Positions 1 to 4,996 of a stretch of DNA of 8,541 bases are shown here, piece by piece. Position numbers and translations under genes: made by a program. Location of the stretch: assembly GCA_011523315.1 (NCBI GenBank), contig WTHE01000637.1, positions 1 to 8,541 on the forward strand. Direction: 5' to 3'. The notes under the pieces were generated by a model, which did no database searches, was not told where the DNA came from, and saw only the letters and a program-made list of their open reading frames with translations. Positions within the stretch are counted from its first letter, which is position 1, and each line of letters begins with the position of its first letter. Source of the stretch: Candidatus Binatota bacterium. GTDB lineage: Bacteria; Desulfobacterota; Binatia; Bin18.

Positions 1-1
1 G

Positions 2-901
2 GTCAAGACCGGCGGCATTCGGATGATCCCCATTGTGGGCGGCTACCGGGTGTGGACCAAACGCCTGGGCTCGGGCTCGATTCCGCTCCTGACGCTGCAC
101 GGCGGGCCAGGCTGTACCCACGAATATTTCGCCTGCTTCGAGGATTTTCTGCCCCAGCACGACATCCAGCTGATCTATTACGACCAGCTCGGCTCGGCCT
201 ACTCCGACCAGCCGGACGACCCCAGCCTGTGGACGCTGGAACGCTTTTGCCAGGAGGTCGAGCAGGTCAGGCAGGCGCTGGAACTGGACCAGTTCTACCT
301 GTTCGGCCACTCCTGGGGGGGCATGTTGGGGCTTGAATACGCCCTGCACCACCAGGCCCACCTCAAGGGCTTGATCGTCTCCAACATGACCGCCAGCATC
401 GCCTCCTATGTGGCCTATACCACCGAGCTGCGCCAGCAGCTGGCGCCAGACGTGCTGCGCCTGCTGGAAGACTACGAAGCCCGCCAGGATTATACGGCTC
501 CCGAATACGAAGACGCGCTGTTCAGCCACCTGTACACCAAGCATATCTGCCGGCTCGACCCCTGGCCCGAGCCGCTGACCCGCATGTTCCGCCACCTGAG
601 CAAGCCGGTCTACGAGACCATGCAGGGGCCGAGCGAGTTCGTGGTCACGGGTACCTTCAAGGACTGGGATCGCTGGGCCGACCTGTCTCGGATCGCGTGT
701 CCGACCCTGCTGTCGGTCGGACGTTTCGACACCATGCGGGTGGCGGACATCGAGCGCATGGCCGGCCTGATGCCCCACGCCCGGGTGTCGATCTGTGAGC
801 GGGGCAGTCACTGCGCCATGTACGACGACCAGGACGCCTATTTCCGTGACCTGGTGCGCTTCATCCAGGATGTCGAAGCCGGGCGCTTTGCGTCGGGCTG
901 A
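2..901 (+). CDS. Proline iminopeptidase-family alpha/beta hydrolase, 5'-partial
   Basis: A serine hydrolase of the alpha/beta fold, S33 / proline iminopeptidase type, which in this family removes an N-terminal residue (classically proline) from short peptides. Counting from the ATG at 23, HGGPG (26-30) is the oxyanion-hole motif, GHSWGG (95-100) is the nucleophile elbow with Ser97, Asp236 in GRFDTM is the likely acid and His263 in GSHCAMYDD the likely base. The frame is open to the left edge. Residues encoded before that ATG (VKTGGIR) fit the family, where a similar stretch precedes MIPI, and the ATG has no ribosome binding site. The true start therefore lies outside the window, and a signal peptide could be missing. 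The stop is TGA at 899-901, 12 bases from the stop of the convergent M19 gene. The family call is firm, but the substrate is not: this branch also includes amidases and esterases. Confidence 0.9.
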   Translation, partial: VKTGGIRMIPIVGGYRVWTKRLGSGSIPLLTLHGGPGCTHEYFACFEDFLPQHDIQLIYYDQLGSAYSDQPDDPSLWTLERFCQEVEQVRQALELDQFYLFGHSWGGMLGLEYALHHQAHLKGLIVSNMTASIASYVAYTTELRQQLAPDVLRLLEDYEARQDYTAPEYEDALFSHLYTKHICRLDPWPEPLTRMFRHLSKPVYETMQGPSEFVVTGTFKDWDRWADLSRIACPTLLSVGRFDTMRVADIERMAGLMPHARVSICERGSHCAMYDDQDAYFRDLVRFIQDVEAGRFASG

Positions 902-913
902 AACAAGCAGCGC

Positions 914-2116
914 TCAGCGGACCCAGACCTGTTTGAGCACCCGCAGCGCGTTGCCGCCCATGACCTTGGCGATATCCTCGTCGCTATAACCGTGTTTGAC
1001 CAGCCAGCGGACGATATTGGGAAAGTCGGCCGGATTCTCCAGCCCGTCCACATACGCGACCGGCTGGAAGGATTTGTTGCCGAGGACTTTTGTCACCGAC
1101 AGCTGGGCGGCGTAGGCCCGGTGCAATCCGACATGGTCGCCGAACATGGTATCGGGTCCGAAGCCGACATGGTCGATCCCCAGCAGGCGGACCGCATACT
1201 CGAAGTGCTCCATGCACGAGTCGAGCGTATGCCGGGGGTGACGCTCGGTCAGGGTCGTATGCGGGGCGGCCTCAATGCCCAGCACGCCGCCCTTGGCGGC
1301 CAGGGCTTCAAGGACATGGTCGGGCTTGAGGCGCGGCGTGTCCCATAAGGCCCGCGCGCCGGCGTGCGAGATGACGGTCGGCTGCTGGCTGACCTCGATC
1401 GTGTCCAGGGTCGTCTGGTCGCCGCAGTGGGCGGTATCGATCAGGATGCCGAGCTTGTTCATGCGTTCTACCGCCTGGCGTCCAAAATCGGTCAGACCGG
1501 CGTCGCCGGCCTCACGCAGGCCGCTGCCCAGCACGTTCGATTCACTGTAGGTGATGCCCATGCTGCGCACGCCGAACCCGTACAGCACGTCGAGTCGGTC
1601 GAGTTCGTTCTCAATCGGGGTGGCCGACTCCAGGGTCGGCACCAGGGCCAGCCGCCCCGTCTGGTGGGCGGTCAGGATATCGCGCACCCCGTCACACACG
1701 ACGATGAAGTCCTGGTGAGCCAGATCGCACAAACGCATGCCCAGGTCGTGGATGATATCGCTCCACTTCCAACCGGCGTGTGAGGTGATGGTACACAGGC
1801 CGTTCATCAGGTTGTCAAAAACGGCGTCCAGGCCGGAGGCCGCCAAGCCCTCAAAACCGCTGAAGTCGCGTCCCAGGCGCTTTTGCTCGAATATCTCGGT
1901 CACGTCCTCGGGCACCACGACCGGATGATCGTGCATCGAGATGGCGACGTGCCGGGCCAACAGGTCCTGGGCGCGCTGTTCCTGGCCGGGGCTGAGGGCG
2001 ACCCGGGCCGACGGCACCCGCTCGACCTGTTTGGCCAGTCTGAAGGCTTTGTAGTCGGACTCGGCATCCAGATACTGGTAGGAGCGATAGCCTGCGTAGT
2101 GTTTGTGCATCCCCAT
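914..2116 (-). CDS. Peptidase M19 (membrane/renal dipeptidase family) hydrolase
   Basis: A 400-residue amidohydrolase-superfamily protein of the M19 family, binuclear zinc enzymes that cleave dipeptides, including some with a D-residue. Expected metal-site regions appear in order: a His motif at 62-64 (MHDHP), Glu163 in VPTLESATP (bridging glutamate position), His230 in ILIDTAH, His251 in TVISHAGAR, and Asp322 in DHVGFGPD (catalytic-region aspartate). The C-terminus (PADFPNIVRWLVKHGYSDED, then IAKVMGGNALRV) is characteristic of the family. There is no signal peptide or lipobox, so it is probably cytoplasmic despite the family name. The first metal motif reads H-D-H where the canonical motif is H-x-D. 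The ATG at 2116 is chosen because a perfect AAGGAGGT lies 7 bases upstream; a second ATG two codons later is less well placed. It converges with the upstream hydrolase and diverges from the nitroreductase. Possible roles are dipeptide or modified-peptide turnover; the substrate is unknown. Confidence 0.9.
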   Translation of the reverse strand: MGMHKHYAGYRSYQYLDAESDYKAFRLAKQVERVPSARVALSPGQEQRAQDLLARHVAISMHDHPVVVPEDVTEIFEQKRLGRDFSGFEGLAASGLDAVFDNLMNGLCTITSHAGWKWSDIIHDLGMRLCDLAHQDFIVVCDGVRDILTAHQTGRLALVPTLESATPIENELDRLDVLYGFGVRSMGITYSESNVLGSGLREAGDAGLTDFGRQAVERMNKLGILIDTAHCGDQTTLDTIEVSQQPTVISHAGARALWDTPRLKPDHVLEALAAKGGVLGIEAAPHTTLTERHPRHTLDSCMEHFEYAVRLLGIDHVGFGPDTMFGDHVGLHRAYAAQLSVTKVLGNKSFQPVAYVDGLENPADFPNIVRWLVKHGYSDEDIAKVMGGNALRVLKQVWVR

Positions 2117-2123
2117 CGGCTGG

Positions 2124-2131
2124 ACCTCCTT
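2124..2131 (-). promoter_or_regulatory. Ribosome binding site of the M19 gene
   Basis: AAGGAGGT on the minus strand is a full complement of the 16S rRNA anti-Shine-Dalgarno core, seven bases before the ATG ending at 2116. It fixes the start of the M19 gene and suggests strong translation. Confidence 0.8.
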
Positions 2132-2205
2132 GTCAGCCCGGATTATTCTGCGTCCAGGGCATCTTTGTCAAAGGCCGGTAGACTCTGATGTCTGTAGCTA
2201 AGAGC

Positions 2206-2217
2206 GTCTGGACAGAC
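2206..2217. promoter_or_regulatory. Small palindrome, possible operator upstream of the nitroreductase
   Basis: GTCTG-GA-CAGAC is a perfect 5-base inverted repeat with a 2-base centre, four bases before the nitroreductase ribosome binding site. A second, looser AGAC-N6-GTCT lies at 2180-2193, so the AGAC/GTCT word recurs within 40 bases in the divergent spacer. Such an arrangement could bind a dimeric repressor controlling the nitroreductase, but short palindromes arise by chance and no regulator gene is present in the window. Confidence 0.25.
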
Positions 2218-2220
2218 CCA

Positions 2221-2228
2221 AAAGGAGG
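2221..2228 (+). promoter_or_regulatory. Ribosome binding site that decides the nitroreductase start
   Basis: AAAGGAGG lies seven bases before the ATG at 2236. The in-frame ATG at 2188 has no Shine-Dalgarno sequence upstream and would add 16 residues with no family resemblance, so 2236 is the better start. Confidence 0.8.
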
Positions 2229-2235
2229 GACTCCC

Positions 2236-2919
2236 ATGGACCTTGCAAGCATAGACCATGTTCTGACCACCACGCGGTCGGTGAAAAAGCGCCTGGACTT
2301 CAGCCGTCCGGTCGACCCCGAGGTGATCCAGCGCTGTATCGAGATCGCCCTGCAATCGCCCACCGGGGTCAACTCCCAGGGCTGGTATTTCCTGGTGGTG
2401 ACCGACCCGGACAAGCGCCTGGCGCTGGGCGAGGTCTACCGCCGGGCCATGCGCGATTATATCGAGTTCCAGAACCAGCAGCCGCCCCAGTATCCGACCG
2501 ACAGCCTGCGGGCGGGCCAGTGGCAGCGCATGCTGGACGCCAGCATGTACCTGAACGAGCGCGTTCATGAGGCCCCGGTCCACATCATCCCCTGCATCAA
2601 TACCCAGGTGAAAGACTACCCCCTGCTGTTCCAGTCTCCCACGCCGAGTTCGTTCTACCACGCCTCGCTGTACGGCTCGATTCTGCCCGCAGCCTGGTCG
2701 CTGATGCTGGCCCTGCGCGCGCGCGGCCTGGGCTCAGCCTGGACCACCGTCCATCTGGTCTACGAGAAGGAGGCGGCCGAGATTCTGGATATTCCGGACA
2801 CTATCTTGCAGGTCGCGCTGCTGCCGGTGGCCCACTTTACGGGCGACGATTTCAGACCGGCCAAGCGGCTGCCGGTCGAAGAGGTCACCTACTGGAACGG
2901 CTGGGGCCGGCCGCGCTGA
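2236..2919 (+). CDS. Nitroreductase-family FMN-dependent oxidoreductase
   Basis: A 227-residue protein of the nitroreductase fold. These flavoproteins use NAD(P)H to reduce nitro groups, quinones, enones or flavins, usually as dimers with FMN at the interface. Visible signatures are an N-terminal TTTRSVKKR (11-19) matching the phosphate-contacting R-R/S-V/I-R element, SPTGVNSQGW (41-50) matching the S-P-S/T-x-x-N-x-Q motif that touches FMN, and a hydrophobic helix leading to RGLGSAWT (163-170), the typical A/G-x-GLGS-x-W motif. The tail (ILDIPD, then QVALLPVAHF and FRPAKRLPVEEV) is usual for the family, and length is normal. The start follows the ribosome binding site at 2221-2228. The gene stands alone, divergent from the M19 gene, with no clear terminator downstream. 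The natural substrate cannot be read from the sequence; detoxification or a biosynthetic redox step are both possible. Confidence 0.9.
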   Translation: MDLASIDHVLTTTRSVKKRLDFSRPVDPEVIQRCIEIALQSPTGVNSQGWYFLVVTDPDKRLALGEVYRRAMRDYIEFQNQQPPQYPTDSLRAGQWQRMLDASMYLNERVHEAPVHIIPCINTQVKDYPLLFQSPTPSSFYHASLYGSILPAAWSLMLALRARGLGSAWTTVHLVYEKEAAEILDIPDTILQVALLPVAHFTGDDFRPAKRLPVEEVTYWNGWGRPR

Positions 2920-2994
2920 TCGACACAGTCAGCAATCTCCAACACCCCAGTGCAATCCCCTGGCGTCAGTCTTTTAGAGCAAATTACGATTCCG

Positions 2995-3130
2995 TGTAGC
3001 CCTTCGACTTCAGGCGCGCTGCGCCTGACGCTCAGGCCCAACGGCCTCCCGTTCGTGCTGAGCGGAGCGAAGTCGAAGCAGAGAGGCCGGATTGCGTCCG
3101 GCATGACGAGCACGTAGCAGCAGGGCTACA
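2995..3130. repeat. Composite palindromic intergenic repeat (MITE- or REP-like)
   Basis: Several nested inverted repeats sit in one 136-base block. The outermost arms are TGTAGCCCT (2995-3003) and AGGGCTACA (3122-3130), a perfect 9-base pair. Inside are CTTCGACTT (3002-3010) with AAGTCGAAG (3070-3078), also perfect over nine bases. Between them lie a tight hairpin CAGGCGC-GCT-GCGCCTG (3011-3027) and a second arm GCTCAG (3030-3035) / CTGAGC (3058-3063) closing over AACGG (3040-3044) / CCGTT (3049-3053). A further hairpin GCCGGA-TTGCG-TCCGGC lies at 3086-3102. Together these could fold into a branched cruciform or RNA. From memory, similar TTCGACTTC / GCTGAGC palindromes are dispersed in intergenic DNA of many GC-rich bacteria. 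The right arm contains the stop codon of the adjacent minus-strand gene, and the element may also act as that operon's terminator. Confidence 0.65.
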
Positions 3131-3458
3131 ACCTATCGTAAAACGATCTAGCCTGCTCCAAAAGATCGCGCAATTCGTCCGCAATCTCCGGGGGCGGATC
3201 GCCGGTCAGAGCTATGCAGGCCAGCCGTTCGGCTTGGCGGGGCTGGTTGCAATCCAAAGCCAGCCACCCTGCACTGCGATGCAGGATTGACCATGTTGGT
3301 TCAACAGGAGCTGTCATTTCGGCGATAGCCTGGCGCTCCAGGTCCAAGGCTTTCTCGAATAGCTTTGCCGCATCTTCCTCGTTTCCCTTGCGCCGTTCGA
3401 GGTCGGCCAGGAATGCCGCTTCCATAGCTTGGTCATGGAGTTTATCGAGGATGCTCAT
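3126..3458 (-). CDS. Small helical TPR-like protein, second gene of a two-gene unit
   Basis: A 110-residue protein of unknown function, predicted to be almost entirely helical and soluble. Residues 5-46 and 56-104 each look like a pair of amphipathic helices of the tetratricopeptide type: the first holds the Ala/Leu/Glu-rich LFEKALDLERQAI, the second HRSAGWLALDCNQPRQAERL followed by EIADELRDLLEQ. From memory, short proteins with the same R-S-A-x-x-L-A-L-D-C and E-I-A-D/E-E-L-R-D-L-L-E-Q motifs accompany homologues of the upstream gene in cyanobacteria and other bacteria; this was not searched. The start ATG lies inside the end of the upstream gene (17-base overlap) with a modest GAGG nine bases before it, indicating translational coupling. 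The stop TAG at 3126-3128 lies within the arm of the palindromic repeat. A partner-binding or adaptor role is inferred only from TPR-like structure. Confidence 0.75.
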   Translation of the reverse strand: MSILDKLHDQAMEAAFLADLERRKGNEEDAAKLFEKALDLERQAIAEMTAPVEPTWSILHRSAGWLALDCNQPRQAERLACIALTGDPPPEIADELRDLLEQARSFYDRL

Positions 3459-3969
3459 TTTCTTGAACCTCGGCGAGAGGATTTCCGAATTCCACGACTA
3501 TCGCGTATGTCGGCAGTTGCCTGGACCGATTCGCCTGTCTGAGCTTTCTCCTGACTCTTGCTCTCACACGGTTGTAATCGCCACGGCGAATTCCCGATAT
3601 TTCCAGCCCAGCCTTGTCCAAAAAACCCTCGGTGGATTCCTCTCCTATCCAGTAGTCGAAGCCTGTCCCTTTTCTGGATTGCCGGATGACAGAATAACCA
3701 ATTACCTCTTTCGCAATCAGGATTGCAACGGCTTCAGCTCCTTTCTCGGTGGCGGTATCCGGGCTGTTCCAGGACCGCCGAGCTTGTTCAGTAGCCGGCT
3801 GCCACGTCAGGGGATATGCCTGTTCGCGATAGCCCCGAACGGAAAGGTTAGCCCCTGGCTGATGATCTTGTGATTCCAGACATATTGCCCCAGCCTCTGC
3901 CAACGCATTCCCGACCGCCGGCGTAATAGCCGGGATTTTGCCGGTACCCAGCTCGTCCAAATCAATCAT
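3442..3969 (-). CDS. Protein of unknown function with a PD-(D/E)XK-like arrangement, first gene of a two-gene unit
   Basis: A 175-residue soluble protein with no signal peptide or membrane segment and no assigned function. The N-terminus (LDELGTGKIPAITPAVGNAL) is followed by ALAEAGAICLESQDHQ, a motif I recall from conserved hypothetical proteins of cyanobacteria. The C-terminal half reads as helix (DTATEKGAEAVAILIAKEV, 71-89), strand (SVIRQSRK, 93-100), strand with Asp105 (GFDYWIG), strand with Glu123 (GLEISGI), a basic helix (131-148) and a strand (YAIVVEF, 155-161). That order resembles the core of PD-(D/E)XK nucleases, with E75, D105 and E123 in suitable places but Ser125 where the lysine would be. 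The ATG at 3969 is forced, since an in-frame TAA lies two codons upstream; its ribosome binding site is weak. It overlaps the downstream TPR-like gene by 17 bases. Base composition is lower in GC than the flanks, suggesting transfer. The nuclease reading is inference. Confidence 0.75.
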   Translation of the reverse strand: MIDLDELGTGKIPAITPAVGNALAEAGAICLESQDHQPGANLSVRGYREQAYPLTWQPATEQARRSWNSPDTATEKGAEAVAILIAKEVIGYSVIRQSRKGTGFDYWIGEESTEGFLDKAGLEISGIRRGDYNRVRARVRRKLRQANRSRQLPTYAIVVEFGNPLAEVQENEHPR

Positions 3970-4074
3970 CTCTTAATTTTCAAATGGGATAGCAGCACGG
4001 TCCGTCCCCCTTTGGAGAAACAGCCGGACAATTCTCCTTAGGGTACGATCCCATACAGGGACGAAGAAAGGCTG

Positions 4075-4761
4075 TTATTCTTCTGCCTTGTGGGGATTCT
4101 GCACCGGGCTGCCGTGGCCGGGAATGATCCAGTCGGCGATCTGCAAGATCTTTTCCCGGTTGGTGTCGAGGCTGGCCTGGCTCCAGGCCAGCGGATCTTC
4201 GCCGGGCTGGATATCGGCAAACGCCCACAGGTGGGTCAGGACGTAGGTGCCCTGGTCGGTCTCGACCACCAGAGAGGCGTCCTCCTCGGTATGGCCCGGC
4301 GTGCGCACGACCCTGATGCCGGGCGCCAGCTCGTATTCGTCACCGTGGTCCTGCCACAGGTCGCCCTTATAGCGTGCCCAAAAGTCGACCAACTCGGCAT
4401 TGGGAAACAGGGCGATATTCACCGTGTGATCGGGATGGTGGTGGCTGATGAAGATATGGCTCACGTCCTCGGGCGAGACGCCCTCTTTTTGCAGCGCGTC
4501 GATAATCAGCGCCCGATCAGTCACCATACCGGGGTCGGCCACCAGGGTGACCGCCTCGCTCCGCACCAGGACGACCGTACCGGCCACGTGTCGGGCGCCG
4601 TCGTCCGACACGCCGGGCATGGGCTGACGGCCCTCTATGGGCTTGACGTAGCCCTCAACGAGGACACTGACCGTATTCTGCGCCCGGACGGACTGGGGCG
4701 TCCAGCCCGCTAGCGCGAGTATCACCACCAGTATCAGCATTCCCGTGCCGGTGTGTCGCAT
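4075..4761 (-). CDS. Secreted metallo-beta-lactamase-fold hydrolase
   Basis: A 228-residue protein of the metallo-beta-lactamase superfamily with an export signal. Residues 1-27 form a signal peptide: a short charged start, a hydrophobic run MLILVVILALAGW (8-20) and a likely signal-peptidase-I cut after VRA (25-27). The fold signature is clear: DPG (76-78), HHHPDH (107-112) giving His107, His109, Asp111 and His112, His157 in TPGHT, and His216 in PGHG. At the position of the bridging aspartate, after strand TYVL, the residues are Thr-His (176-177) instead of the usual Gly-Asp. The frame extends upstream to an ATG at 4866, but that start would bury the signal peptide; the ATG at 4761 has GGAGG five bases upstream. 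Members hydrolyse esters, thioesters, lactones or lactams; the substrate here is unknown. It is divergent from the carboxylase gene and precedes the low-GC islet. Confidence 0.87.
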   Translation of the reverse strand: MRHTGTGMLILVVILALAGWTPQSVRAQNTVSVLVEGYVKPIEGRQPMPGVSDDGARHVAGTVVLVRSEAVTLVADPGMVTDRALIIDALQKEGVSPEDVSHIFISHHHPDHTVNIALFPNAELVDFWARYKGDLWQDHGDEYELAPGIRVVRTPGHTEEDASLVVETDQGTYVLTHLWAFADIQPGEDPLAWSQASLDTNREKILQIADWIIPGHGSPVQNPHKAEE

Positions 4762-4766
4762 ACTGT

Positions 4767-4771
4767 CCTCC
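4767..4771 (-). promoter_or_regulatory. Ribosome binding site that decides the metallo-beta-lactamase-fold gene start
   Basis: GGAGG on the minus strand is five bases before the ATG ending at 4761. It supports the start that places the signal peptide at the N-terminus over the longer in-frame starts at 4785 and 4866. Confidence 0.7.
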
Positions 4772-4852
4772 GCTGTGCCGGTCATATGCGTGCAGGCCCT
4801 ACATGGCACACCCGGACGGCTCTTGTCCAGCGCGGCGTTGACCCGGCGAGCG

Positions 4853-4879
4853 CCCGCTACCGCCAACTCGCATAGCGGG
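4853..4879. repeat. Inverted repeat in the divergent spacer before the carboxylase
   Basis: CCCGCTA (4853-4859) and TAGCGGG (4873-4879) form a perfect 7-base inverted repeat with a 13-base centre. It lies between two divergent genes, 117 bases before the carboxylase ATG and 92 bases upstream of the ATG of the metallo-beta-lactamase-fold gene. It could be an operator shared by both promoters or a leader hairpin. There is no run of T after it, so a terminator role is unlikely. No clear sigma-70 boxes were found nearby. Confidence 0.35.
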
Positions 4880-4983
4880 AGATGGGTTGAGCGGCAGTGT
4901 GGCTGATGGCATCCTGAGCGCGCGCCGAGCCACGGCGCCGGATCGCGCTGACCGTGTCGGCGTGCGGTCCCGGCTGCACCGGC

Positions 4984-4991
4984 AAAGGAGG
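4984..4991 (+). promoter_or_regulatory. Ribosome binding site of the acyl-CoA carboxylase
   Basis: AAAGGAGG lies five bases before the ATG at 4997. It fixes the start, which places the biotin carboxylase motif RVLISNRGEIAIRI at residues 13-26, as expected. Confidence 0.8.
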
Positions 4992-4996
4992 GTTCG

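Noticed and set aside
2165..2200. TTGTCA at 2165 as a -35 box for the nitroreductase
   Set aside because: No -10 hexamer resembling TATAAT is found at 16-18 bases; a TAGCTA further on has too long a spacer.
3214..3873. 219-residue plus-strand open frame across the two-gene module
   Set aside because: It is antisense to both overlapping minus-strand genes, which have coherent helix and strand patterns and recalled family motifs; the plus translation is Ser/Arg-rich with none.
4014..4037. GGAGAA / TTCTCC inverted repeat between the two minus-strand transcription units
   Set aside because: A 6-base stem with a 12-base loop and no T-run is too weak to call a terminator. The nearby AACAGCC / GGCTGTT pair (4019-4025, 4070-4076) is long-range and likely chance.
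4762..4866. N-terminal extension of the metallo-beta-lactamase-fold gene from the ATG at 4866
   Set aside because: It would put 35 residues ahead of a clear signal peptide; the internal ATG at 4761 has a good ribosome binding site.
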